Origin: Jannaschia faecimaris
GTDB lineage: Bacteria; Pseudomonadota; Alphaproteobacteria; Rhodobacterales; Rhodobacteraceae
Direction: 5' to 3'
Assembly: GCF_900107415.1 (NCBI RefSeq)
Contig: NZ_FNPX01000020.1
Coordinates: 1 to 61,656 of the forward strand
DNA length: 61,656 bases
The notes beneath the pieces are model-generated. The model had not been told where the DNA came from, ran no database searches, and worked only from the letters and a program-made list of their open reading frames with translations. Made by a program: the position numbers and the translations under genes. Shown one piece after another: positions 27,219-36,136 of this stretch (positions within the stretch are counted from its first letter, which is position 1; each line of letters begins with the position of its first letter).

Positions 27219-27992
27219 ATGAGACCTGAAATGAATCACCTGGGACCATTCGATGAGACCATCGTCGAAGTGCGCAACACAAACACGTCGTCGTCGGTTG
27301 TTTTCGTGTGCGAGCACGCAAGCGCGTATATCCCGGCAGAATTCGAAGGGCTCGGGTTGCCCGAAGACGCCCTGACAAGCCACGTGGCCTGGGATCCGGG
27401 CGCAATGGCGCTGGCCGAGCGCCTGACGGAGCGGTTCAACGGGGTACTGATCGCCGCCAGAACATCGCGGTTGGTGTACGACTGCAATCGCCCACCCGAA
27501 GTCCCCGACGCCATGCCAGCGAGAAGCGAGATCTTCGACATTCCCGGCAACGCCCACCTGACCGCCTCGGACAGGGCGGACCGCGTTCGGACCTATTACC
27601 AGCCCTTCCGCCAAGCGGTCTCAGATGCGATGTCCGCGATAAAGGACCCGGTCCTGGTCACGGTGCACAGCTTTACCCCCATTTACCATGGCAAGACACG
27701 GGACGTCGAAATCGGCGTTCTGCACGACGATGACGCGCGCCTGGCGGATGCGCTTCTTGATGTTGCTACGCGTTCCGGCAAGCATGTTGTCCGCCGGAAC
27801 GAGCCCTACGGCCCCGGCGACGGGGTCACCCACACGCTTAAGGAACACGCGCTGCCGGGTGGTTACCTGAATGTCATGCTGGAGGTACGAAGCGATCTGG
27901 TCGCCACTGGGGCGGCGCAAGGTGCCATGGTCGAAACGCTTTCCGGTTGGCTTGAAGGCGCGCTTGCCGCGACACGGACGGCCCCGTGCTGA
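27219..27992 (+). CDS. N-formylglutamate amidohydrolase family protein
   Basis: About 253 to 257 residues. The family motifs are visible: VVFVCEHASAYIPAEF near the N-terminus with metal-binding His/Glu, TSRLVYDCNRPP in the middle and VHSFTPIYHGKTRDVEIGVL. Known members cleave N-formylglutamate to formate and glutamate in histidine breakdown. No hut gene is near. The glutamine-synthetase-like gene downstream suggests that here it may cleave a gamma-glutamyl or other N-acyl amide (inference). Start choice is open between ATG at 27219 and ATG at 27231. It is first in an operon and overlaps the TRAP small subunit by seven bases. Confidence 0.85.
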   Translation: MRPEMNHLGPFDETIVEVRNTNTSSSVVFVCEHASAYIPAEFEGLGLPEDALTSHVAWDPGAMALAERLTERFNGVLIAARTSRLVYDCNRPPEVPDAMPARSEIFDIPGNAHLTASDRADRVRTYYQPFRQAVSDAMSAIKDPVLVTVHSFTPIYHGKTRDVEIGVLHDDDARLADALLDVATRSGKHVVRRNEPYGPGDGVTHTLKEHALPGGYLNVMLEVRSDLVATGAAQGAMVETLSGWLEGALAATRTAPC

Positions 27993-28507
27993 CCCTCGTG
28001 CAACGCTATATCGGTTTTGTCGATGCCTTGAACTACCGTATCGGGCGGATCGTGATGTACGGAATCTTCGTCATGATGGGGATTCTGCTCTGGTCGTCGA
28101 TCTCCAAGACCTTCTTTCTGCCGTCGCTCTGGACGCTGGAAGTGGCGCAGTTCGCGATGGTCGCCTATTACATGCTCGGCGGTCCTTACTCGATCCAGAT
28201 GGGCTCGAACGTGCGGATGGATCTGCTTTACGGAGAGTGCTCCGACCACCGCAAGGCGCAGATTGATGCGATAACGATCCTATTCCTGATCGTCTACCTG
28301 ATCTTTCTTCTGTGGGGCGGCTGGGAGAGTTTCCAATATTCGATCAGTTATGGCGGCGAGCGGAGTTCTTCGGTCTGGCGCCCCTATCTCTGGCCGATCA
28401 AGGCTATCATGCTGGTTGGTATCTTCCTCATGCTGCTACAGGCGATTTCGGAATTCTTTAAGGATATCCTGCGCATCCAAGGCCATGACATGGGGGCGAA
28501 GGTCTGA
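27986..28507 (+). CDS. TRAP transporter small membrane subunit (DctQ)
   Basis: A 173-residue protein with four membrane segments, as in DctQ proteins. The typical stretch is LWTLEVAQFAMVAYYMLGGPYSI followed by RMDLLYG. It starts with GTG at 27986 inside the end of the amidohydrolase gene and ends by sharing one base with the DctM start (TGATG). It forms the membrane complex with the large subunit for sodium-driven uptake of the ligand captured by the DctP protein. Confidence 0.88.
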   Translation: MLTLVQRYIGFVDALNYRIGRIVMYGIFVMMGILLWSSISKTFFLPSLWTLEVAQFAMVAYYMLGGPYSIQMGSNVRMDLLYGECSDHRKAQIDAITILFLIVYLIFLLWGGWESFQYSISYGGERSSSVWRPYLWPIKAIMLVGIFLMLLQAISEFFKDILRIQGHDMGAKV

Positions 28508-29832
28508 TGCCCTACGAGGTCATCGCCATCCTCATGTTCTCGTCGATGATGCTCATGCTTCTGACGGGTCAGCGCGTATTCGGTGCAATCGGCTTTGTCG
28601 CCGTGGTCTCCGCCTTCTTCCTTTGGGGCGACCGGGGGGGGTACGATCTGGGCTTCGCGGCTGCGATCAAGCTGATGAAATGGTACCCGCTGCTCACGCT
28701 GCCGATGTTCATCTTCATGGGCTACGTCCTGTCGGAATCGAAGATTGCCGATGATCTCTACAAGATGTTCCATGTCTGGATGGGCGGCCTGTCCGGCGGC
28801 CTCGCGGTCGGCACCATCGGGCTGATGGTGCTGATCTCGGCGATGAACGGGCTATCGGTCGCGGGCATGGCCATCGGGGCGACCATCGCGCTCCCTGAAT
28901 TGCTCAGACGCGGCTATGACAAACGCATGGTGACTGGCGTGATCCAGGCGGGATCGTCCCTCGGCATCCTCGTGCCACCATCCGTGGTTCTGGTGCTCTA
29001 TGCTATGATCGCGCGGCAGCCGGTGGGCCAGTTGTGGCTGGCGGGTGTGGTTCCGGGCCTGATGATGGCGGCGATGTTCGTGGTCTACATCGTGATCCGC
29101 TGCCGCATCACCCCGTCACTCGGCCCGGTTCTTCCCAAGGAAGAGCGAGAGATCCCGATGCCCGAGAAGCTTCGGCTTCTCGGCGCGGGGCTGCTGCCGT
29201 TGTTCATCTTCTTCGCTATGATGGTACCGTTCGTGAACGGCTGGACGTCACTTGTCGAAAGCTCGGCCATCGGTGCGATTGCGGCCTTTCTGGCCGCTGT
29301 CGCGAAGGGTCGCATGACCCGCGCGGTGTTCGAGAACTCGGTGCGCAACACGCTGGGCATTTCCTGCATGTTCATGTGGATCATCCTTGCGGCGCTGGCC
29401 TTCGGCGCGGTCTTCGATGGGCTGGGCGCGGTCAAGGCCATCGAGAGTCTGTTTACCGAGAGGCTGGGCCTCAGTCCGTGGATGATCCTGATCCTGATGC
29501 AGCTCAGCTTTATCCTGATGGGCACGTTTCTGGACGACACCGCCATGCTGGTGATCGTCGCTCCGCTTTACGTACCGCTGGTGGGCGCGCTCGGGTTCGA
29601 CCTTATCTGGTATGGTGTGCTTTACACGATCACCACACAGATCGCGTACATGACGCCGCCCTTCGGCTATAACCTGTTCCTGATGCGCGCGATGGCACCC
29701 CCCGAAATCACGCTGAGGGACATTTATTCGTCCATTCTGCCGTTTGTGCTTGTTATGATGGTGGCTCTGACCACGATCATGGTTTTCCCCGAAATCGCGC
29801 TTTGGTTGCCGGGGTATGTCTATGGAAATTAA
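28507..29832 (+). CDS. TRAP transporter large membrane subunit (DctM)
   Basis: A 441-residue protein with about 12 to 13 membrane segments, the usual length. Family motifs include LLTLPMFIFMGYVLSESKI, GTIGLMVLISAMNGLSVAGM, and QAGSSLGILVPPSVVLVLYA (residues about 152-171). It couples uptake to a sodium gradient. An eight-G run (28634-28641) lies inside the gene, but the frame is intact. Translation is coupled to DctQ through TGATG, and the DctP gene follows after 63 bases. Confidence 0.92.
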   Translation: MPYEVIAILMFSSMMLMLLTGQRVFGAIGFVAVVSAFFLWGDRGGYDLGFAAAIKLMKWYPLLTLPMFIFMGYVLSESKIADDLYKMFHVWMGGLSGGLAVGTIGLMVLISAMNGLSVAGMAIGATIALPELLRRGYDKRMVTGVIQAGSSLGILVPPSVVLVLYAMIARQPVGQLWLAGVVPGLMMAAMFVVYIVIRCRITPSLGPVLPKEEREIPMPEKLRLLGAGLLPLFIFFAMMVPFVNGWTSLVESSAIGAIAAFLAAVAKGRMTRAVFENSVRNTLGISCMFMWIILAALAFGAVFDGLGAVKAIESLFTERLGLSPWMILILMQLSFILMGTFLDDTAMLVIVAPLYVPLVGALGFDLIWYGVLYTITTQIAYMTPPFGYNLFLMRAMAPPEITLRDIYSSILPFVLVMMVALTTIMVFPEIALWLPGYVYGN

Positions 29833-29895
29833 CCCAAATGAGATCCCGGTTACGGGACGGACATTGAAGTGAGCATCAACAGAGAGGAAAGACCC

Positions 29896-30933
29896 ATGAC
29901 AACAAGACGCAAGTTTCTGACAACCGCGGGTGTCGGCGTGGCGGCCACCTTGGCCAGCCCGGCGATCGTCAAGGCGCAGACCGCGATCAAGTGGCGTTTC
30001 CAAACCTATGCCGGTGGTGCCTTGGGCGAACATGTGACCAAGCCGGTGATCGACTACATCAATGCCAACTCCAACGGCGAGCTTGAGGTCGAGCTGTTCT
30101 ACGCCGACCAGATCGTCCCCACGGGCGAGCTGTTCCAGGCGCTTCAGAGGGGCACCATCGACGGGGTTCACTCTGACGATGACTCGATGGCCTCGCCCAC
30201 GCCACTACGCCAGTTCGGCGGCTATTTCCCTTTCGCAACCAAGCATATCCTCGACGTGCCGGTGCTGTTCAACCAGTATGGGCTCAAGGAAATCTGGGAA
30301 GAAGAATACGCCAAGGTCGGCGTCAAGTGGCTCTCGGCCGCGGGACAGGACCCGTGCAACTTCAACACCAAGAAGGAGATCACCTCGGTCGCCGATCTCG
30401 ACGGATTGAAGCTCTACACCTTCCCGACTGCAGGCCGCTTCCTGGCCAAGTTCGGCGTCGTTCCAGTGAACATTCCCTACGAGGATGCAGAGGTCGCCGT
30501 TCAGACCGGCGAGCTTGACGGCATGGCTTGGTCGGGCATCACCGAAGACTACACCGTGGGCTGGGCAGACGTGACCGACTACTTCCTGACCAACAACATC
30601 TCGGGTGCGTGGATCGGGTCGTGGTTCGTCAACGAGGAGCGTTGGGCCGAGCTGCCTGATCACCTGAAATCGGTGGTGATGGCGGCAACCGAGGCCGGCC
30701 ACACCTATCGCAACCAGTGGTACTGGGGCGGCGAGGCTGCGTTGCGCGCGAACGGCGACAAGCTGGCGCTCCGCTCGGTGCCAGCGAGCGAATGGGCCGA
30801 GGTCGAGACCGCCGCCAAGGAGTTCTGGGAGGAAGTCGCCCAGGAAGGCGAGGTGCACCAAAAGATCGTCAACATCTTCAAGGAGTACAACGGCGTCATC
30901 AACCAGGCCGGCGCTCCGTACAACTTCGAGTAA
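29896..30933 (+). CDS. TRAP transporter substrate-binding protein (DctP)
   Basis: About 345 residues from the ATG at 29896, which has AGAGAGGAAAG upstream; the in-frame GTG at 29869 is less likely. The N-terminus, MTTRRKFLTTAG, followed by a hydrophobic stretch ending in IVKA, is a twin-arginine (Tat) signal. The mature protein has TRAP family features: FYADQIVPTGELFQALQRGT, and DLDGLKLYTFPTAGRFL with the conserved Arg that grips a carboxylate. That Arg implies an acidic ligand. A strong hairpin follows, so this protein can be made in excess over the downstream enzymes. Confidence 0.9.
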   Translation: MTTRRKFLTTAGVGVAATLASPAIVKAQTAIKWRFQTYAGGALGEHVTKPVIDYINANSNGELEVELFYADQIVPTGELFQALQRGTIDGVHSDDDSMASPTPLRQFGGYFPFATKHILDVPVLFNQYGLKEIWEEEYAKVGVKWLSAAGQDPCNFNTKKEITSVADLDGLKLYTFPTAGRFLAKFGVVPVNIPYEDAEVAVQTGELDGMAWSGITEDYTVGWADVTDYFLTNNISGAWIGSWFVNEERWAELPDHLKSVVMAATEAGHTYRNQWYWGGEAALRANGDKLALRSVPASEWAEVETAAKEFWEEVAQEGEVHQKIVNIFKEYNGVINQAGAPYNFE

Positions 30934-30954
30934 GCCCTCGAACAGAACAGACCA

Positions 30955-30981
30955 AAGCGCCCCCGTGAACCGGGGGCGCTT
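30955..30981 (+). terminator. Hairpin terminator/attenuator after the TRAP genes
   Basis: AAGCGCCCCCG and CGGGGGCGCTT form a perfect 11-base stem with a five-base loop, followed by TCCC rather than a long T run. It lies between the DctP stop and the ligase gene. It could stop part of the transcription or protect the 3' end of the transporter message. Confidence 0.7.
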
Positions 30982-31005
30982 CCCTACCAGAGAGGACCGA
31001 ACCCC

Positions 31006-32370
31006 ATGGCCGCCAATCTTAGTTTCGACACCCTCAAGGAGGCCGTGGGATCCGGTGAGATCGACACGGTCCTTGTTTGCATGGTCGACATGCAAGGCCG
31101 CCTGATGGGCAAACGCTTCCACGCCGTGAATTTCGTCGAATCCTCGTTCGAGGAAACCCATTGCTGCAATTACCTGCTTGCCACCGACCTGGAGATGGCG
31201 ACCCCGCCCGGCTACGCCTCGACCAGTTGGGAAGGTGGCTATGGCGACTACGTCATGGCCCCCGATCTTTCGACGCTGCGGCATGTGCCGTGGCTGGAAG
31301 GCACTGCCATGGTGCTATGCGACGTGCTTGACCACGACACGCACAAGCCGGTGCCCCATTCCCCACGCGCGGTGCTGAAGGCGCAGATCGCCCGACTGAA
31401 AGCGCTCGGTTTCGACGCGATGATGGCGACGGAGCTGGAGTTCTTCCTCTTCGAGAAGAGCTTTGACGAAATTCGCAAGGACGGTTTCCGGGATCTTGCA
31501 CCGATCAGCGGCTATAATGAGGACTACCACATCCTCCAGACGACCAAGGAAGAAGGTGTAATGCGCCCCTTGCGCAATCACCTATTTGCCGCCGGGATTC
31601 CGGTCGAGAACACCAAGGGCGAGGCCGAGGCTGGTCAGGAAGAGCTGAACATCCGCTATTCCCCGGCGCTCGATTGCGCCGATTACCACACCATTGCCAA
31701 GAACGCCGTCAAAGAGATCGCCTGGCAAAAAGGCCATGCGGCAAGCTTCTTGCCCAAGTGGCACAAGGACCGGATCGGCAGTTCAAGCCATGTGCATCAA
31801 TCGCTTTGGCAGGACAGCAAACCGGCGTTCTTCGATGCCGATGCCGATCTGGGCATGTCGGATCTGATGAAGCACTACATGGCCGGGCTGATCGCCTTTG
31901 CGCCCGATTACACCTATTTCCTCGCCCCCTACATTAACAGTTACAAACGCTTCTCCAAGGGCACCTTCGCGCCGACCAAGTCGGTCTGGTCCGTGGACAA
32001 CCGCACGGCGGGGTTCCGGCTTTGTGGCGTTGGAACGAAGGGCGTCCGTGTCGAATGCCGTATCGGCGGGTCGGACTTGAACCCCTACCTCGCTCAGGCC
32101 GCCATGCTGGCTGCCGGGATCAAGGGGATCGAAGACAAGATGACCCTGGCCCCCGCCACGTCCGGCGATGTCTATGACGATGCAAAGGCCACGGTGATCC
32201 CAAGCACTTTGCGCGCGGCGACCGAAACCCTGCGCAACTCCACCTTCCTGCGAGAGGCGATGGGCGATGTGGTTGTCGACCACTACACCCGCGCCGCCGA
32301 GTGGGAGCAGGAAGAATTTGATCGCGTGGTGACCGATTGGGAAATCGCGCGTGGCTTTGAAAGGGCCTGA
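31006..32370 (+). CDS. Glutamine-synthetase-like gamma-glutamyl amide ligase (PuuA/GmaS type)
   Basis: A 454-residue member of the type III/PuuA-like glutamine synthetases. The beta-grasp start reads VCMVDMQGRLMGKRF, a pattern of PuuA and related ligases rather than GlnA. The metal and glutamate sites are visible in MATELEFFLFEKS, GEAEAGQEELNIRY and SSHVHQSLW. Family enzymes join the gamma-carboxyl of glutamate to an amine such as putrescine, methylamine or isopropylamine, using ATP. The aldehyde and alcohol dehydrogenase genes follow at 3 and 5 bases, so the product is probably oxidised next. The amine is not readable from the sequence. Confidence 0.87.
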   Translation: MAANLSFDTLKEAVGSGEIDTVLVCMVDMQGRLMGKRFHAVNFVESSFEETHCCNYLLATDLEMATPPGYASTSWEGGYGDYVMAPDLSTLRHVPWLEGTAMVLCDVLDHDTHKPVPHSPRAVLKAQIARLKALGFDAMMATELEFFLFEKSFDEIRKDGFRDLAPISGYNEDYHILQTTKEEGVMRPLRNHLFAAGIPVENTKGEAEAGQEELNIRYSPALDCADYHTIAKNAVKEIAWQKGHAASFLPKWHKDRIGSSSHVHQSLWQDSKPAFFDADADLGMSDLMKHYMAGLIAFAPDYTYFLAPYINSYKRFSKGTFAPTKSVWSVDNRTAGFRLCGVGTKGVRVECRIGGSDLNPYLAQAAMLAAGIKGIEDKMTLAPATSGDVYDDAKATVIPSTLRAATETLRNSTFLREAMGDVVVDHYTRAAEWEQEEFDRVVTDWEIARGFERA

Positions 32371-32373
32371 CGG

Positions 32374-33741
32374 ATGATCAGCTGTATCTCTCCCATTGAC
32401 GGTTCGGTCTACGCCGAGCGCCCGACGCTTTCCATCTCCGAGGCGCAAGCCGCCGTCGCGCGCGGGAAAGCGGCCCAGGTCGCTTGGGCGGCCCGCAGCC
32501 TCGACGAACGGACCGCGCTGGTCCTTGCCGGTGTGGCAAAGGTCGGCGAGATGAACGACGAAATCGTCCCCGAACTTGCACATCAGATGGGCCGACCGAT
32601 CCGGTATGGCGGCGAATTCGGCGGTTTCAATGAGCGTGCGACCTACATGGCCGAAATCGCAAAGGACGCGCTTTCCGAAGTCGTGGTGGAGGACAGCGAC
32701 ACCTTTCGGCGCGTGATCAAACGCGTGCCGCATGGATTGGTCCTGGTCGTGGCCCCGTGGAATTATCCCTACATGACGGCAATCAACACCGTCGCCCCTG
32801 CCCTTATCGCGGGCAACGCCGTCATGCTCAAACACGCAAGCCAGACGCCGCTTGTCGGAGAGCGTATGGCGCGCGCCTTCCATGCCGCGGGCGTGCCCGA
32901 GGAGGTGTTCCAGAACGTCTTTCTCGACCACCAGACCACGTCCGACCTGATTGCCGCGCGGTCCTTTGGCTTCGTTAATTTCACAGGCTCTGTCGGCGGT
33001 GGGCAGGTCATCGAACGCGCGGCCGCAGGAACCTTTACCGGCATCGGCCTGGAGCTTGGCGGCAAGGATCCCGGCTATGTCTGCGAAGATGCGGATATCG
33101 ACGCGGCGGCGGAAACGTTGATCGACGCCGCGATGTTCAACTCCGGCCAGTGCTGCTGCGGGATCGAGCGGATTTACGTGGCCGAACGGCATTTCGACGC
33201 TTTCGTCTCCAAGGCCACCCAGATCGTGCGCGGCTACAAGCTGGGCAATCCGCTGGACCCGGAGACGACGTTGGGACCGATGGCACACAAACGCTTTGCC
33301 GACACGGTGCGCGCCCAGATCGAGGACGCACTGGCGCAGGGGGCGGTCGGGCACATCCCCACCTTTGCCGAGGACGATGGCGGCGCTTATATTTCTCCGC
33401 AGATCCTCACCAACGTCACCCACGACATGCGCGTCATGCGCGAGGAAAGTTTTGGTCCGGTTGTCGGAATCATGCCGGTGAAGGATGACGCTGAAGCGAT
33501 CGCGCTGATGAATGACAGCGATTACGGCCTGACGGCGTCGATCTGGACCAATGACGCCGCGCGGGCCGAAGCGATCGCCGACCGGATCGAGACCGGTACG
33601 GTCTTCATGAACCGCGCGGATTACCTGGATCCGGGCCTGTGCTGGACCGGCTGCAAGGACACGGGTCGTGGCGGCGGCCTGTCGCTCATTGGCTTCCACA
33701 ACCTGACCCGCCCGAAATCCTATCATCTGAAGAAAGCCTGA
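32374..33741 (+). CDS. NAD(P)-dependent aldehyde dehydrogenase
   Basis: A 455-residue ALDH-superfamily enzyme. The cofactor and catalytic motifs are VVAPWNYPYMTAINTVAPAL, NFTGSVGGG, the general base in GLELGGKDPGYV and the nucleophile in NSGQCCCGIERIYV. The C-terminal motif ESFGPVVGIMPV is present. It should oxidise an aldehyde to an acid. Set three bases after the ligase and five before the alcohol dehydrogenase, it probably takes the aldehyde made by the latter, possibly still gamma-glutamylated, as PuuC does in the putrescine route. It has two extra cysteines beside the nucleophile. Confidence 0.9.
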   Translation: MISCISPIDGSVYAERPTLSISEAQAAVARGKAAQVAWAARSLDERTALVLAGVAKVGEMNDEIVPELAHQMGRPIRYGGEFGGFNERATYMAEIAKDALSEVVVEDSDTFRRVIKRVPHGLVLVVAPWNYPYMTAINTVAPALIAGNAVMLKHASQTPLVGERMARAFHAAGVPEEVFQNVFLDHQTTSDLIAARSFGFVNFTGSVGGGQVIERAAAGTFTGIGLELGGKDPGYVCEDADIDAAAETLIDAAMFNSGQCCCGIERIYVAERHFDAFVSKATQIVRGYKLGNPLDPETTLGPMAHKRFADTVRAQIEDALAQGAVGHIPTFAEDDGGAYISPQILTNVTHDMRVMREESFGPVVGIMPVKDDAEAIALMNDSDYGLTASIWTNDAARAEAIADRIETGTVFMNRADYLDPGLCWTGCKDTGRGGGLSLIGFHNLTRPKSYHLKKA

Positions 33742-33746
33742 CGTTT

Positions 33747-34892
33747 ATGTCCCTCACCGCAAACTGGTCCTACCCGACCGCAATTCGCTTCGGCGCGGGG
33801 CGGATCTCGGAAATCGCCGATGCCTGCGCCAAGGCGGGGATCACCAAGCCACTGCTCATCACCGACCGCGGCCTGGCCGGCATGGAGATCACAACACGGA
33901 CGCTGGACTTGCTGGAAGCCGCCGGTCTAGGGCGGGCCATCTTTGCCGATGTCGACCCCAACCCCAACGAAAAGAATGCCGAGGCGGGTGTACGGGCCTA
34001 TCGGGAGGGCCGGCACGACGGCGTCGTGGCCTTCGGGGGCGGCTCGGGCCTCGATCTTGGCAAGTTGGTGGCGTTCCTTGCTGGCCAAACGCGTCCACTT
34101 TGGGATTTCGAGGATATCGGCGACTGGTGGACCCGTGCCGATGCCGACGCCATTGCCCCCATCGTCGCCGTGCCCACCACCGCCGGGACCGGGTCGGAAG
34201 TGGGCCGCGCGAGCGTCATCACCAATTCGGAAACCGAAGAGAAAAAGATCATCTTCCACCCGAAATTCCTGCCCACGGTCGTGATTTGCGACCCGGAACT
34301 AACCGTCGGCATGCCGAAATTCATCACGGCTGGAACAGGTCTTGATGCCTTTGCCCACTGCGTCGAGGCCTACTCCTCACCGCACTATCACCCCATGTCG
34401 CAGGGCATCGCGCTGGAGGGGATGCGGCTGGTCAAGGAATACCTGCCGCGCGCCTATGCGGACGGCTCCGATATTGAGGCGCGCGCGCAGATGATGTCGG
34501 CGGCGGCAATGGGGGCCACGGCGTTTCAAAAGGGGCTGGGTGCCATCCACGCCCTGTCACATCCCATCGGTGCCATCTACCACATGCACCACGGGACGAC
34601 GAACGCGGTTTGCATGCCCGCCGTCCTGCAGTTCAATCGCTCGGCCATTTCGGAGCGCTTCGACAAGGCCGCCGCGTACCTGGGGGTCGCGGGCGGGTTC
34701 GATGGGTTTTGCGCCTATGTGGACGATTTGAATACCAGCATGGGCATCCCCAAGACCCTGACCGGCCTGGGGGTTTCAAACCTCGATATCGATCGTATTG
34801 TGACCGGCGCGCTGGCCGATCCCAGCACCGGGGGAAACCCGGTCGAGATGACCCACGACAACACGCGGGAGCTGCTGATGAAAATCGCGTGA
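33747..34892 (+). CDS. Iron-containing alcohol dehydrogenase
   Basis: A 381-residue group III (Fe-type) alcohol dehydrogenase starting at 33747. Family marks include the nucleotide loop FGGGSGLDLGKLVAF, PTTAGTGSEVGR and the metal ligands in GLDAFAHCVEAY, GAIHALSHPIGAIY and HMHHGTTNAV. It interconverts an alcohol and an aldehyde with NAD(P). It is the last gene of the enzyme block and is followed by a short hairpin, GAGGCG-CGC-CGCCTC, at 34901-34915. A PuuB-type amine oxidase is absent from the cluster; this enzyme takes its place, which points to a hydroxylated amine substrate (inference). Confidence 0.9.
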   Translation: MSLTANWSYPTAIRFGAGRISEIADACAKAGITKPLLITDRGLAGMEITTRTLDLLEAAGLGRAIFADVDPNPNEKNAEAGVRAYREGRHDGVVAFGGGSGLDLGKLVAFLAGQTRPLWDFEDIGDWWTRADADAIAPIVAVPTTAGTGSEVGRASVITNSETEEKKIIFHPKFLPTVVICDPELTVGMPKFITAGTGLDAFAHCVEAYSSPHYHPMSQGIALEGMRLVKEYLPRAYADGSDIEARAQMMSAAAMGATAFQKGLGAIHALSHPIGAIYHMHHGTTNAVCMPAVLQFNRSAISERFDKAAAYLGVAGGFDGFCAYVDDLNTSMGIPKTLTGLGVSNLDIDRIVTGALADPSTGGNPVEMTHDNTRELLMKIA

Positions 34893-34957
34893 CCACGCGG
34901 GAGGCGCGCCGCCTCTATAGATAAAAATCGGCGTGTTTGACTTAATAGTTTTACGAA

Positions 34958-34981
34958 TCGCGGATCATGATGAGTCCGCGA
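34958..34981. promoter_or_regulatory. Inverted repeat in the promoter region of the ABC importer
   Basis: TCGCGGA (34958-34964) and TCCGCGA (34975-34981) form a perfect 7-base inverted repeat with a 10-base spacer. It lies 28 bases before the binding-protein start, downstream of a -35-like TTGACT (34937-34942). It could be an operator or a 5' leader hairpin. Confidence 0.4.
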
Positions 34982-35008
34982 AATAATCCAACAGAGGTGG
35001 ACAAACCA

Positions 35009-36070
35009 ATGAAACTCGCTCTCTTTTCGACAGCTCTGGTCGCAACCGCGTTGAGTGCGCAGGTGGCCAGCGCCGAAACGCTCCGGCTTCTGACGTGGGG
35101 TGGCTACGCCCCAGATGATGTAATCGCGCTTTTCGAAGCCGAAACCGGCCACACCGTCGAAGTCACGACCTCGAACAACGAGGAAATGATCGCTAAACTG
35201 CGGGCCACGAATGGCGGCGGTTTCGACCTGGCCCAGCCGAGCCAGGACCGGATCACCAGCGCGCAGGAAGAATTCGGTATCTACAAGCCGATCGACATGG
35301 CGCGCGTCAATTCCGAGCTGTTCATTCCATCGATGCTGGCCGCCACGGCGGGCAACACCACCTATAACGGCGAGGTCTTTGGCCTGCCACATGTCTGGGG
35401 AACCAGTGGTCTTGTGGTCAACACCGCGATGGCGGCAGATGTTAAGGACTATACCGATCTCTGCGACGCGTCGGTTGCGGGCAAGGTCTCGTATCGCCTC
35501 AAGCGCCCGACTCTGATCGGCTTCGCCTATTCGATGGGTCTGGACCCCTTCGCGGCCTATGGTGACACGGCAGCGTACCAGGAAATTCTCGATCAGGTCG
35601 AAGCGGAACTGACCGCATGCAAGCCCAACGTGAAGACCTACTGGGATGGCGGCGACGAGATCAAAAACCTGCTGCGTTCGGGCGAAGTCGTGGCCTCGAT
35701 GGCGTGGGACACAGGCGGCTGGCAGCTGAACGCCGATAATCCGGACATCACCTTCGTTGCCCCCGAGGCCGGCGCGCTAGGATGGATCGACACCTTCGTA
35801 CTGCCCGCACGCGGCCGCGCGGATGATGCCGCCTATGACTGGATCAACTTCGTGATGCGCCCAGACATCGCGGCGATGATCACCAATGTCGCCGGCAACT
35901 TCACCGCAGCCGTGGACGGGGACGCGGACGTCAGCGCTGATTTGAAGGCCCGCTACCAAGGCAGCTTCGATCAGGCGGCGATCGACAACATCAAGTGGTA
36001 CCCGCCGGTTCCCGCAGGTCTTGAGGCACTGGAAGGTGCCACGCTGGACCGCATCAACGCCGCAAACTGA
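35009..36070 (+). CDS. Pot-type ABC importer periplasmic binding protein (PotD-like)
   Basis: A 353-residue protein from the ATG at 35009 with AGAGGTGG upstream. It has a Sec signal peptide (about 1-23, ending QVASA), then ETLRLLTWGGYAPDDVI, the standard start of PotD/PotF-like proteins. Further family blocks are FDLAQPSQDRI and VFGLPHVWGTSGLVVN. It captures a cationic polyamine or related amine in the periplasm. Downstream is a perfect terminator-like hairpin, then the ATPase and two permeases. Placed after the gamma-glutamyl ligase cluster, it probably supplies the amine. Specificity within the family is not certain. Confidence 0.88.
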   Translation: MKLALFSTALVATALSAQVASAETLRLLTWGGYAPDDVIALFEAETGHTVEVTTSNNEEMIAKLRATNGGGFDLAQPSQDRITSAQEEFGIYKPIDMARVNSELFIPSMLAATAGNTTYNGEVFGLPHVWGTSGLVVNTAMAADVKDYTDLCDASVAGKVSYRLKRPTLIGFAYSMGLDPFAAYGDTAAYQEILDQVEAELTACKPNVKTYWDGGDEIKNLLRSGEVVASMAWDTGGWQLNADNPDITFVAPEAGALGWIDTFVLPARGRADDAAYDWINFVMRPDIAAMITNVAGNFTAAVDGDADVSADLKARYQGSFDQAAIDNIKWYPPVPAGLEALEGATLDRINAAN

Positions 36071-36090
36071 GCCGCTGCTGGAAACCACTG

Positions 36091-36119
36091 AAAAGGGCAC
36101 CGCCTGGTGCCCTTTTTCT
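36091..36119 (+). terminator. Rho-independent terminator after the binding-protein gene
   Basis: AAAAGGGCACC and GGTGCCCTTTT pair perfectly around GCCT and run into a T tract with one C. It separates the binding-protein gene from the ATPase gene, probably lowering expression of the membrane parts relative to the binding protein. Confidence 0.85.
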
Positions 36120-36136
36120 TCTGACGAGGATACATC

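Noticed and set aside
27219-27992. Histidine utilisation (HutG) role for the amidohydrolase
   Set aside because: No other hut gene is in the window. The neighbours are a TRAP importer and a glutamyl ligase.
28634-28641. G8 run in the DctM gene as a phase-variation site
   Set aside because: It is short, internal and encodes normal residues in a conserved gene, unlike the C10 tract at a start codon.
31783-33726. 647-codon minus-strand frame
   Set aside because: It lies opposite the ligase and aldehyde dehydrogenase genes, both of which carry full catalytic motifs.
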